A stretch of 64,000 nt of DNA from NCBI GenBank assembly GCA_963821735.1, contig CAWGFK010000025.1:1-64000 (forward strand), read 5' to 3'. Of the stretch, positions 29,098-39,192 are shown in pieces. Within the stretch, counting starts at the first letter, position 1; each line of letters opens with the position of its first letter. The stretch comes from Laspinema sp963821735 (GTDB taxonomy: Bacteria > Cyanobacteriota > Cyanobacteriia > Cyanobacteriales > Laspinemataceae). Below the pieces are notes generated by a model that worked only from the letters and a program-made list of their open reading frames with translations, was not told the origin of the DNA and did no database searches. The position numbers and the translations under genes were made by a program.

Positions 29098-29448
29098 GAG
29101 TATTTCTCCAATGATGAGGCTCGACAAATCGGCTCAATCCAATTCCGATTTACTTTAGCACAGTTTCCCCCCAAGACGTCTCTATCTATCGATATAATTA
29201 AGTAAAATTTTTGAACCAGATTCAGTCGAAAAAGCTTACCAAAACCCTGCCAGTCGAGTTATTTTTTATTTCAACTTATTTCAAATCATCCCCGAGGTAG
29301 ATCCCCCCACCTCAAAATCCGTTAAAATTTATAGAGGATTGGGAGTCACAATCCAATTCATAAAACTCTATAAACCCCGTCAGTATGTATTTCTATAGGG
29401 TTTATCGATTCTAAAAGCACTCTTTTAAACCTGGATTTTGGTATAATC
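29098..29448. other. Intergenic region, 351 bases, divergent promoters
   Basis: AT-rich region between the decarboxylase-like gene and malQ. It holds CTATAAACCCC and CTATAGGG near 29368-29402 (CTATA repeated three times) and TATAAT at 29442-29447, directly before the malQ ATG. No gene supported. Confidence 0.5.
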
Positions 29449-30966
29449 ATGTCTTTTTCTAGAAGCAGCGGCATTTTATTACATCCCACCTCCTTTCCCA
29501 GTCGATATGGCATCGGAGACTTTGGTTCCGAAGCGTATCAATTTATTGATTTTCTCGTTGAAAGTGGACAACAACTCTGGCAAGTCTTACCCCTCAGTCC
29601 AACAGGGTATGGCAATTCCCCCTATATGTCTTATTCCGCTTTTGCCGGAAATCCGATGTTGATTTGTCCAGAACATCTGCAACAAAAAGGGTTGCTTTCT
29701 GAGAAAGATTTAGCCCAAATTCCAGAATTTCCCAAGGGTTACGTTGACTTTGAGAAGGTGATTCCGGTCAAGATGAAGTGGCTAGAAACCGCCTATCAAA
29801 CGTTTCAAACCAACGCCACGGCTGAACAGCATCAGCAACTTGAAAAATTTTGCGATCGCACCGCTTATTGGATTGAGAATTATGCCTTGTTCATGGCCCT
29901 CAAAGAGAAACATCATAGCGCTGCCTGGAACTCCTGGGAACCCATAGAAGTCCGAAAACATCAACCAGAAGCCCTAGAAACCGTCCGCCAAAAACTCAGC
30001 GATCGCATTAGTTTTTATAAATTTTTGCAATTTGAATTTGACCAACAATGGCAAGCCTTAAAACAGTATGCCAACGACAAAAATGTGCAAATTGTCGGAG
30101 ATATTCCCATTTATGTCGCCCATGATAGCGCCGATGTCTGGGCCAATTCTGACCTATTTTATTTAGACGAAGAAACCGGAGAAACCTCCCTAATGGCAGG
30201 AGTTCCGCCCGATTATTTCGCCCCAGAAACCGGGCAGCTTTGGGGAAATCCGGTTTATAATTGGGAGAAATTAAAAGAAACTGAATTCGAGTGGTGGGTT
30301 GAGCGGTTTAGAACCACCTTTGATGCCGTAAATTTATTACGAATTGACCATTTTCGCGGATTTGAAGCATTTTGGGCTGTTCCCAAAGGAGAAAAAACGG
30401 CGAAAAATGGACAATGGTTAAAAGGACCGGGAATAGAATTTTTTGAAGTGATTGGCAACAAATTAGGCAAATTGCCCATCATTGCTGAAGATTTGGGACT
30501 GATTACGCCAGAAGTGGATGCACTGCGAGAGCATTTCGATTTTCCCGGAATGAAAATTTTACAATTTGCCTTTGAGTCTCATCCAGAACTGCATTTTCTG
30601 CCTCATAACTACAAGAATCAAAATTGTGTAGTTTATCCAGGAACCCATGACAATGATACCACCGTGGGATGGTATCAACAACTGCCCGCAGAAGCGAAAG
30701 AAAAACTCTGGCGTTATTTAGATAAACCGCAATCGGGAGAAAAAGAAATCCATTGGGAATTAATCCGCTTAGGATGGAGTACGATCGCCAATCAATCTAT
30801 TGCTCAACTCCAAGATGTTTTAGGATTAGGCAACGACGCGCGCATGAATGCACCAGGTAAACCCGAAGGGAATTGGTCCTGGCGTTACCAACCGGAAGAT
30901 TTATCTTTGGAACTTCGCAGTCGTCTGAAAAGATTAACTGAAACTTATCAACGGCTTCCCGAATAA
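29449..30966 (+). CDS. malQ: 4-alpha-glucanotransferase (amylomaltase)
   Basis: GH77 enzyme of 505 residues that transfers alpha-1,4-glucan segments in glycogen and maltodextrin metabolism; cytosolic. The start SRSSGILLHPTSFPSRYGIG and QLWQVLPLSPTGYGNSPYMS are diagnostic. Catalytic residues: the nucleophile Asp in NLLRIDHFRGF (about residue 297), the acid Glu in IAEDLG (about 346) and the stabilising Asp in GTHDNDT (about 401). The conserved IYVAHDSADVWAN and LWGNPVYNW loops are present. The C-terminus has DARMNAPGKPEGNWSWRYQP. Full length and unbroken. ATG 29449 has no clear Shine-Dalgarno sequence. Confidence 0.95.
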   Translation: MSFSRSSGILLHPTSFPSRYGIGDFGSEAYQFIDFLVESGQQLWQVLPLSPTGYGNSPYMSYSAFAGNPMLICPEHLQQKGLLSEKDLAQIPEFPKGYVDFEKVIPVKMKWLETAYQTFQTNATAEQHQQLEKFCDRTAYWIENYALFMALKEKHHSAAWNSWEPIEVRKHQPEALETVRQKLSDRISFYKFLQFEFDQQWQALKQYANDKNVQIVGDIPIYVAHDSADVWANSDLFYLDEETGETSLMAGVPPDYFAPETGQLWGNPVYNWEKLKETEFEWWVERFRTTFDAVNLLRIDHFRGFEAFWAVPKGEKTAKNGQWLKGPGIEFFEVIGNKLGKLPIIAEDLGLITPEVDALREHFDFPGMKILQFAFESHPELHFLPHNYKNQNCVVYPGTHDNDTTVGWYQQLPAEAKEKLWRYLDKPQSGEKEIHWELIRLGWSTIANQSIAQLQDVLGLGNDARMNAPGKPEGNWSWRYQPEDLSLELRSRLKRLTETYQRLPE

Positions 30967-30990
30967 TACGGAATCCGGTATTCAACATAA

Positions 30991-31242
30991 AAACCCGCAC
31001 CCTAAAGGGTGGGGCTATACGGACAAAGCCTGCCTCCGCAGGCTACTTTATTAAAATCATTTTCTAACCTAACTTTGAGGGGGAAATATTTCAGCCAAAT
31101 CCAATAATATATCTGAAAACCCGCACCCTAAAGGGTGGGGCTATACGGACAAAGCCTGCCTCCGCAGGCTAGTCTATCAAAATCATTTTCTAACCTAACT
31201 TTGAGGGGGAAATATTTCAGCCAAATCCAATAATATATCTGA
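30991..31242. repeat. 126-bp tandem duplication containing a palindromic repeat and a gene 3' end
   Basis: Two nearly identical units, 30991-31116 and 31117-31242, differing at about three bases. Each holds two small palindromes (CACCCTAAAGGGTGGGG and AGCCTGCCTCCGCAGGCT). The last part of the second unit codes for the end of the Uma2 gene (31195-31242); its copy in the first unit is non-coding debris. Confidence 0.85.
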
Positions 31243-31776
31243 AAACCCAGGCAAAGGAACCTGTTCATTGGGCAAAACAATTCGGCGCTGACGATAGCCA
31301 AAACTTTCCCGATTATCCTGATAGGGTTCGCTGTAGCATTCCAGGGTATTGTTCACTAAATTAAAAATCCAATAGTCAGCAATTCCTGACTTGGCATACA
31401 GAGGCAATTTCACCTCGCGATCATAACGTAAAGAAGAATCAGCAATTTCAATCACCAGGATGACATCCTCTGGGGTGGGATGTGACACTAGATATTTATC
31501 AGAACGATTTCTTGCCAGGACTAGATCCGGTTCGGGTTCGCTATGATCATCCAGAATAATCGGTTCTTGACTTCGTAGAGTCACTCTTTTCCCTAACCGG
31601 GTGAATAACTCTTGCTGTAAAAACGTGCTGCAAACTGAGTGGGCGGTCCCTTTAGCTGCCATCTGAAGAATGTCTCCTTGAATCAGTTCAACGCGATCGC
31701 CCTCCTGGAAAAAGCCCAATTCCGTGAGTCGGTGATATTCCTGAATCGTAAACCGTTTAGCCGTAGGAATCATCAT
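31195..31776 (-). CDS. Uma2 family (DUF820) nuclease-fold protein
   Basis: Uma2 protein of about 193 residues without coiled-coil tail. Features: TAKRFTIQEYHRLTELGFFQ, GDRVELIQGDILQMAAKGTA, EPEPDLVLARNRSDKYL (putative catalytic Asp), DVILVIEIADSSLRYDREVK (putative Glu and Lys) and LPLYAKSGIADYWIFNLVNN. This is the full PD-(D/E)XK-like core. ATG at 31776, followed immediately by another. The last 16 codons lie in a 126-bp tandem duplication. Biological role of the family is unproven. Confidence 0.85.
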   Translation of the reverse strand: MMIPTAKRFTIQEYHRLTELGFFQEGDRVELIQGDILQMAAKGTAHSVCSTFLQQELFTRLGKRVTLRSQEPIILDDHSEPEPDLVLARNRSDKYLVSHPTPEDVILVIEIADSSLRYDREVKLPLYAKSGIADYWIFNLVNNTLECYSEPYQDNRESFGYRQRRIVLPNEQVPLPGFSDILLDLAEIFPPQS

Positions 31777-32007
31777 CACATTCCAAAAACAATAGGTCTA
31801 CAGGTATTGTACCGCAGTTGTCTGGCGTGAGGATTGACGGAAACGGGCGATCGGCTAAAATGGGAACATCAATATCTGCTGTTGAGTCGGAAAAAATATC
31901 CGCTTTTTAGGGTAAAAATGGTAGTGATAGTCACAAATTTATGACTAAAACTTGCCATAATAGACCCGCATAAATCTCGATTTTTCAATAGAAATGGAGA
32001 AAAAATT

Positions 32008-32208
32008 ATGTCCTTACCTAACCGAGGCGAAATGACATGGAAACCCGATGGCACAATGGGGCGAGTCTTATATTTACGGATGAAACCCCATGAACAATGG
32101 CGCTGTTACAAAGAATTTCCCCAATATTTTATTCCCGACTCCCCAGGGAATTCTCAAGGATACAATACTTTTGTTTCTTTACTGCGCCAGCAATGGAAAG
32201 TCATGTAG
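32008..32208 (+). CDS. Small conserved-looking protein of 66 residues
   Basis: Unrecognised 66-residue hydrophilic protein (MSLPNRGEMTWKPDGTMGRV, YLRMKPHEQWRCYKEFPQYF, NTFVSLLRQQWKVM) rich in Trp and aromatic residues. ATG 32008 is preceded by AATGGAGAAAAAATT with a usable GGAG site. A textbook terminator follows 43 bases after the stop. These signals support a real, separately transcribed gene. No transmembrane or signal segment. Function unknown. Confidence 0.7.
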   Translation: MSLPNRGEMTWKPDGTMGRVLYLRMKPHEQWRCYKEFPQYFIPDSPGNSQGYNTFVSLLRQQWKVM

Positions 32209-32250
32209 GAGTTTCTTCAGCCTTGACTCTATGCAATTCTTAGATGACTA

Positions 32251-32277
32251 AAAAGCCCGCATTTGCGGGCTTTTTTA
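32251..32277 (+). terminator. Intrinsic terminator of the 66-residue gene
   Basis: AAAAGCCCGCA / TGCGGGCTTTT stem with a two- to three-base loop, followed by six Ts. It is A-rich upstream and T-rich downstream, so it may serve both strands between this gene and the convergent tubulin-like gene. Confidence 0.9.
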
Positions 32278-32305
32278 TCGGGTAACTTGAATCAGTTTGT
32301 AATTG

Positions 32306-35300
32306 TTAACTCAAAGACACTAATTGATTGCCACACTTAAAACAAAACTTAGAATTAGCCGGGTTTTTAGTGCCGCATTTGGTGCAGAATACATGGGTTT
32401 GTGGGGGTGCATCGGTGGGGGTGGCAACGGCGGTGGGGGCGGTTGCTGGGGGGACGGGAGATGCAGCAGCAGCGAGATGCAATTGATGGGTTTCGATCGC
32501 CTGTTGGATGATTTTGGCTTCTCGCTTATAAATCAAGCTATCTTTGCCGCCTTCTTTCTCCAGTTCCGTTTGTCGTTCCCCTAAATACTCCATCAAATGT
32601 TGATACAATTCCCGCTTTTGGGTTGCCGTTTCAGCGGCGTTGATTTTGGCGGTAACTTGGCGCTGAATTTCCTCGCGATCGCCTCGGCATTGATTGACTT
32701 CTAGCACTTGTACCGCTTCTTCCCAAGTGGCAGATATCTCCACATTTTCACTCCCGATGGAGGTTTGGCGGGTATAACGGACTAGATTTTCTTTCGTTTG
32801 GCGATTTTCTTCGATGCGTAAAACATTCAAAGACACGCCCTAACACAACCAATTGATATACTGCCGGATTTTCGGGAAAAATATCCCAAAATGGCGGTTC
32901 TTTTTGGATATGAACCGGAATCGGGGGGTCTTTGCTTTCTCCTTTTAATTGGGCGCGTTTTGCTTCAATGGTTTGTCCTTTCCAGTCTTGATAGGAGTGG
33001 CGCAATTCCTGCATTCCATCAATACAGCGTAAGGAAAATCCCCCCATTTCTTGCACGAATACGACCCGATGTCGTTCTTCTTCTCCTAATGGAGTCACCG
33101 CATCGGAACTGCCAACTCGTTCCTCTAATAAGGGGAGGAGTTTAATGGCAGCCGGGTCCGTGGGAGTTCGCCCTCCGACTACTGCAACTTTGGTATTTGT
33201 AGCGGGGGTAAATCCGGCATCTCGTCCTGTCATTACGGCAGGATTGAGGAGGATAACGGGTTTGGATTTACTGTAGGCGATCGCCAATTGATTGCGGATT
33301 TCAGCGGCATCATTATTAAACACTTTGAACAGGCGATCGCAAGCTGCCAGTTCCCGTTTAATCCGACTGCTATTCGGGGCTAAATTGATAATACTGCGAC
33401 TTTTTTCGGCATATAATCCCTTGGAAATCCTCTTCCTGAACTTCCGCTAATTGTTGCACATCAAACAGGCGCATAGTTTCCCCTGCTGCCCGGTTTTGTT
33501 TCCACAATGGACTGCTATCGGCGAGGACTTGACTGGATAAATTACTACAGAGTCCATCGAGTCCGGTTTGATAGCGAGTCTTGCTGCCTTCGGTGGAACT
33601 GGCATATTGTTCAATCAAGTCTTGATAGAGTTGATTCAGTTCTTGGCGATCGTATAATTTAATCCCATTAATCGTTAACGCATCGGCACTATCCGCTTGG
33701 GAATCCGCTTCATGGGCGAAGGTATCGCGAGTTTGGCGCATCTTCTGAGTCCATCGGGCCAATCGGCGCTCTAACTCATCTAAATGCTCCTGTAACCGGG
33801 CGATGGTATCCAATCCCAAAAACCGCGTTTTGCGCTGAATGGTGGCAATTAAGCTCCCTTCTAAACCCGCTAATCCCTTTTCTGCATACTCCTCCATTTT
33901 GGCCTGTTTGGTTAAGCCAAATTTATCTTTAAAATGGCCGATATCTTGCAAGGCATCCTCATACTGTTTGCGGCGGTTTTCTTCATTGGGTTGCCAGACT
34001 TTCTCCCCTTCTCGCCGAAACTTTTCTACGGCATTCTCGAAGACTTGACGCACCGTAACCAGAAAGATTTCTGCAAATTTTGGCCCCCGATTGCGGTCCT
34101 CAATAATCCGATAAAATTCCTCTTCTAAGGCTTGGCGTCCTTGTTGGATGATGCGATTGCGATTATCATACATTTTTTGCAAGAAATCCCCATGCAATCG
34201 TTCATCGGGACTCAGTTCTCGCAGATGATTGGCCCGGTATTCCTCCACTTTTTCCTGTAAAAACTCTCCAAATTGGAGGATTTTGCCCTTTTCAGTTCCC
34301 GCAACTCCCATTACCCCTTGTTGGGTACATTGGAGGAGATTTTCTCGGGAAATTTCACTGCGGATACTATTGACAAAACTGGAGATTTCTGCTACATAAG
34401 ATTTATCTCCCGCTGCGCCTAAATCCGTGAGTAACTCCATATCGGTGAGGCGCATCCGTTTAAGGATATCATTCTGCACTAACTCAAAGGTTTGCGGCGG
34501 TAAAAGAACACTTTCGTTTAACCACCAGCTTACAAAGTCGGCAGCAAGGCGATTGGATAAGGAGGTTCTAATTTGGGCAATGGGAATTTCAATGGTGGAG
34601 AGTCCAAAACTCATGAAGTTTTTGGGATACCCTCGTCCACCGGGGTCTGCTTGTCCCAAGCGCCTTTGATATTATCTCGAATTGAGCGCTTATGAGGGGC
34701 GAAGTCGGAGGTTAAATCCAGAAAGATATTTTGAGAAATTAGTTCGCGAATTTGGTCGAGGGTGAATTCACTGTCGCCATTTTTTGTGCCGACTAGATAG
34801 GTGAAATCAAAGGGGGCACGATTCGATCGCACTTCGTCGAGTAAGCTGGCACTATATTGGGCTAAATATTCCGTGCGATAGTCGGAAAAATAGCTCAATT
34901 CCATCATGGCAGCATATCCATTGGCGAGGACGCGATCGCCCACGTTAATGGTAGCAAAGGCAGCAGGCAACGGGGCGATCGCCGTTACCATCGGCTCCCT
35001 TGTCCTTTCAGCCAATGATTGATACAATAACCGATATCAATCAACATTCCACTGCCAGTCCCCCCAGAGAGAGACCCGATTACAAACACATTAATGCCCG
35101 AAGTCACGACTTTGATACCGTAGCGATCGAGCATATAATTCTCGTGACCTTTAATGCGATCGCAAGACCGTTCAAAGGCTTTCTGAATCCCGTGATAGTT
35201 GCAGAAAAACGCAAACCGACCACAGCCCCGAATTTGTCCCGCCCCTGCTTCAATAGCACTAATATTCCGTTCCAATTCCGTGGGAAACCAGCGTTCAATC

Positions 35301-35584
35301 CAGGGATAATTCTGCATATTCGACATCATATCCCGCACCTGCCGCCCACTGACACTGGCCCAGTATTTTTCATGGTCTTTAAAGGCCGAACCCGCTGCCA
35401 CCGAACTGCTGACCTTATATTCTTTATCCGTGTCTATAACCAGAAAGCTAATTAACGGAAAATTCGCTAAACTTCCGTAAGTTTCCTCCACTAAACGCCG
35501 GACTCTGGAAAGCACTTCATGTCCCGTTCCGCCCACGCCCACGAGGACAGTGGGAACCATACTTTTTTCATCAACTGCTGCCAT
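32306..35584 (-). CDS. Tubulin-like GTPase-fold protein with C-terminal zinc ribbon (four frame breaks)
   Basis: Reconstructed protein of about 1,090 residues. The N-terminal ~200 residues are tubulin/FtsZ-like (Pfam Tubulin_2 type): VPTVLVGVGGTGHEVLSRVR for the first nucleotide loop, DTDKEYK, and FVIGSLSGGTGSGMLIDIGY carrying the tubulin GGGTGSG-like signature. The middle 500 residues are long helices (LTDLGAAGDKSYVAEISSFV, MYDNRNRIIQQGRQALEEEF). The end is a Pro/Ala/Thr linker and a zinc ribbon CTKCGTKNPANSKFCFKCG (CxxC...CxxC). Breaks: one base lost at 34997-34999 and near 34648-34653, one gained near 33418-33420, one indel near 32836-32840. Related large tubulin-like proteins were described computationally as FtsZ-like families possibly acting at membranes. 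No partner gene adjoins except a Uma2 gene upstream. Confidence 0.8.
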
Positions 35585-35676
35585 ATTTTTTCCTGTTTAT
35601 TTAATGACTAAATTAGGAGAGTTAGGATGTCCAAATCGACACCCTAACCCTGAGTTTTTTACCGTCTAGGAACCCG

Positions 35677-36442
35677 TTAATCAGCTAATTCCTCCGGGTC
35701 AACCCCCAACTCCCGCAATCGGGCGGCAAGGCGATCGGCCCGTTGACGTTCTTGTTCAGTCCGTTGGCGTTCCTGTTCAGTCCGTTGGCGTTCCTGTTCG
35801 GCCCTGTTCGTGACCGGATAACAGCAAATTTCCTTGACTGTCCCACCAGCGTAACCAAGGAAGGTCCATGTTGCCATACAATCCCGACCAAATTCCTAGT
35901 TCCACCCCCAGTTCTGGAATGGGAAAATGACCCCGTTCATTGGCTGGAATTAACTCATAGCGACTGATGGTGAGACCATAGACTTCCACACTGGCTTTTT
36001 GAACTTCATAAATCGCATAGTAGGCGGGTCGAATCACGGTTTCATAGATCCAAAATTTGCCTTCCCAAGGGGTTTTATCTCGTTCTTCGGCACCATTCCC
36101 CGAAACAAATTCAATGACAATTTGGGGGGGAATAACTTCTTGCCACAAGACATAGGACCGTCTCGGTTGTCCGTCCAAGGTGGGAGGAACATTGGGAACA
36201 TAGAACCAATCCGGCGCTTTCGCACCTTTCAGGGGTGGGTCGGTGATTCGCCAGTAAATGCCGCTATCTTGACCGATGCAGTAATTTCCATCGGGATGTT
36301 TGGCATCCAGAACCGGAAGAATCGAATCAGTCAAGAGGATGCTTTGTGGGTGTTCTTGAAAGTTCTGCACAAAGGTGCCATCCTCACAGGGTAGTTGGGT
36401 ATGATCGGGCAGGGAGGTAACCGATTCCGTGCTAATAGTCAT
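35677..36442 (-). CDS. Uma2 family protein with coiled-coil tail (one frame break)
   Basis: Uma2 protein of about 254 residues. Core: GIYWRITDPPLKGAKAPDWF (putative catalytic Asp), QEVIPPQIVIEFVSGNGAEE (putative Glu), TPWEGKFWIYETVIRPAYYA (putative Lys). The tail is a coiled coil of EQERQRT heptads, then RLAARLRELGVDPEELAD. The break at about 35801-35804 is one extra G (CAGGGCC for CAGGCC); without it HEQAEQERQRTEQERQ continues directly. ATG 36442. It lies 92 bases upstream of the tubulin-like gene on the same strand, so co-transcription is possible. Confidence 0.8.
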
Positions 36443-36686
36443 AATGAATCATTATCCGATGAAAGTTTACAGGGTTTTAGGGGCAAACGCTGAATTTTAA
36501 ATTGAAATCTCTCTTGACTTATTTCTAACATACTCCAGGGCAAATTGTCCAATCAAAAGCGAGAAAAATTTGACTTCCAAATCGAGGCTCAATCCACCGG
36601 CTTTAATTTGGAACATTCAACTCTGGTAACCTCCTACTCCATGCGATGTTTTCAGGAAAATTTAGAGGAAAATTCATTAAATTGGA

Positions 36687-37289
36687 TTACCAAATGGTGG
36701 ATAAATCTAAGACAAATCCCGGTAAAAGGGACTCTTCGCTTAAGGTGGTGGGTTGGGTCAAACAGTCTACAGGTTGGTTGGGACGATAAATATAAACTTG
36801 CTGGTGTTTGCGGTCAATTAGCCACCCGAGTAATGTTCCCTGCTCAATATAGTCTTGTAGTTTATCTTGCAGGCGTTTCAAGTTGTCACTGGGGGACCGG
36901 AGTTCTACGACAAAATCCGGACATATCGGAGCAAATTTTTGTTGTTGTTCTGGGGTGAGGCGGTTCCATTTTTCTAGTTTTATCCAAGCTGCATCCGAGG
37001 ATTTTATAGAGCCATTGGGAAGGGTAAAGCCGGTGGAAGAATCAAATCCAATTCCAGTTTTGTTTTGTCGAGTCCAGAGTCCGAGTTGGACAATTAAATC
37101 AAAATTGCGGTTTCCGGTTTCTGACCCGGTGGGGGGCATGATAATCACTTCTCCTTGAGCGGTGCGTTCAATTCGATAGTCTCGGTTTTGTTGGCAAAAA
37201 TCGAAAAATTGCTCGTCTGTCATCTCGATCGCCGGAGACATTTGCAGGACCAATGGGGAAATTTCAGGGACCGCTAGGGTGGTATTCAT
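36687..37289 (-). CDS. Uma2 family (DUF820) nuclease-fold protein
   Basis: Uma2 protein of 200 residues, unbroken. Features: MTDEQFFDFCQQNRDYRIER, GEVIIMPPTGSETGNRNFDL, NGSIKSSDAAWIKLEKW (putative Asp), PDFVVELRSPSDNLKRLQDK (putative Glu and Lys) and GTLLGWLIDRKHQQVYIYRP. This is the classic core of the family. ATG 37289. It is the fourth Uma2 gene of the window and lies on the same strand as the one at 35677. Confidence 0.9.
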   Translation of the reverse strand: MNTTLAVPEISPLVLQMSPAIEMTDEQFFDFCQQNRDYRIERTAQGEVIIMPPTGSETGNRNFDLIVQLGLWTRQNKTGIGFDSSTGFTLPNGSIKSSDAAWIKLEKWNRLTPEQQQKFAPICPDFVVELRSPSDNLKRLQDKLQDYIEQGTLLGWLIDRKHQQVYIYRPNQPVDCLTQPTTLSEESLLPGFVLDLSTIW

Positions 37290-37499
37290 GGTTAGGGTAA
37301 CCCAATGAAGTTTACATGACCAATGTTGTCGGGAAATTTACTCAATTTTATCATTTCTAGGGGGTGGGAGGTGACTGATGCTTCCCCTGTTCCCGGCGAT
37401 CGGTTAGAATTTTAAATTAATCCTTCCCCCCGATTTAAACCCTTGTCCTCTCCCACTTCTGTTTCCATTCCCTTGAGTAACCGCCTGCATCGCTTTTGC

Positions 37500-39190
37500 A
37501 TGGCACCTGCACCCTCTACCCCTAAATCAGCGGTAATTTTTTGGTTCAGTTTGAGCTTGACGTTCGCCGCTATCTATGGAATTGGGGGACTTCAGCAAGC
37601 ATTTAGTGCTGATTTAGTGGTGCAAGATGATGCGCGGCAGCACGTTTTTTGGATGCAGCGCTTTTTGGATCCGGGGTTATTCCCCAATGATTTAATTGCA
37701 GATTATTTTCAATCTGTTGCACCTGCCGGTTATGCACTGTTGTATCAGTTTATGGCAGCGGTGGGAATTGCCCCCTTGTTGCTGAGTAAACTGTTGCCTC
37801 CTCTGTTGGGTTTAATCACCACTACTTTTTGTTTTGGAGTCACGATGGAGTTGTTTCCCGTGCCATTTGCCGGGTTTGTAGCATCTTTATTACTCAATCA
37901 AAGTTTGTGGATGCAAGATGGGCTGATTTCTGCTACGCCGAAAGCCTTTGTCTATCCCTTGTTTTTGCCAATTTTGTATTATTTTTTACAGAAAAATGTT
38001 GTTTTTACCGGGATATTTATTGCCATACTAGGACTCTTCTATCCCCAATATGTGTTGATTATTGCCGGAATTTTAATTTTACAAGGGATAGAGTGGAAAG
38101 GTTGGCAAAATTCGGAATTAATTTGAACCGTCAGAATATTAAATTTCTGGGGATTAATCTAGCTATTGCTGGATTAATATTATTGATTTATGCCCTAACT
38201 AGCTCAGAATTTGGTCCGACGATTTCGGCTTTGCAAGCGCGACAACTGCCGGAATTTTTACCGGGAGGAAGAAGCGAATTTTTCATTGATGATGCTTGGG
38301 CGTTTTGGTTTCATGGAAGAAGTGGGATTGCCCTGTCTGCTATTTTAACTCCGGTGTTCATGGCTTTCGGCTTTTTGTTGCCAATTTTGCTCAAATTTCC
38401 TACAGTATTTACTTTAGTTCCCTCGGTTTCCTCTCGCATCCGAATTTTATTAGAGATTGTCATTGCTGCTTTTTTGATGTTTTTTGCGGCGCATGGATTG
38501 CTGTTTAAACTCCATTTGCCGAGTCGCTATACCCAGCATAGTTTACGAATGGTGATGGCATGGTCGGCTGCGATCGCCATTACCATTCTACTCGATGCCC
38601 TCTGGAGATGGGGACAATCGGTTCCTAAAAAAATCACCGCAGGAATCATTTCTGCGCTGTTGGCGATCGCCTTTCTATTTTATCCCCAGTTGGCGATGAA
38701 CAATTTTCCCTGGACTTCTTATGAACAGGGAGAACAACCTGAACTTTACGCCTTCTTACAACAAAAACCCCCAGATATTTTAATCGCTTCCCTAGCAGAA
38801 GAAGCTAATAATTTACCCACCTTTGCTAATCGTTCGGTTTTGGCTGCCCGAGAATATGCCATTCCCTATCATTGGGGTTACTATGAACCGTTTAGAAATC
38901 GCCTCCAGCGGATGATTCAAGCACAGTATAGTCCCAATATTGGGGATGTTGTGGCCTTTTTGCAAGAAAATGGGGTGGATTGGTGGTTGATTGAAAAAGG
39001 GGCGTTTACTCCGGGGTATTTATCTTACAATCGGTGGTTAAACCCCTATGCCGTCACCCAGGAGGCGATCGCCAATCTGGAAGCGGGCATTCAACCGGCG
39101 ATCGCCACGCTAATGACCCAGTGTTCGGGGTTTGAAACCCCTGAGTTTGCTGTATTATCAGCGGATTGTATTTTAAACAAGCAGAATTAA
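37500..39190 (+). CDS. Multi-pass membrane protein, GT-C glycosyltransferase-like (one frame break)
   Basis: Protein of about 563 residues with ten or more hydrophobic helices. An early luminal-type loop carries SADLVVQDDARQHVFWMQRF, where the acidic pair after helix 1 resembles the catalytic loop of GT-C lipid-phosphosugar-dependent glycosyltransferases. The C-terminal ~170 residues are soluble (ALRADQKPPDILIASLAEE-like region, NRSVLAAREYAIPYHWGYYE, WWLIEKGAFTPGYLSYNRWL). The frame breaks near 38114-38124 (GGAATTAATTTG); adding one A joins NSELNLNRQNIKFLGINLAI. ATG 37500 is preferred; a TTG at 37443 is upstream in frame. Its stop is two bases before the next gene's ATG, so the two form an operon. 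Family placement is tentative. Confidence 0.7.
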
Positions 39191-39192
39191 GG

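Noticed and set aside
36545..36958. 137-residue plus-strand open frame opposite a Uma2 gene
   Set aside because: Its second half is antisense to the conserved Uma2 end and its first half has no recognisable domain.
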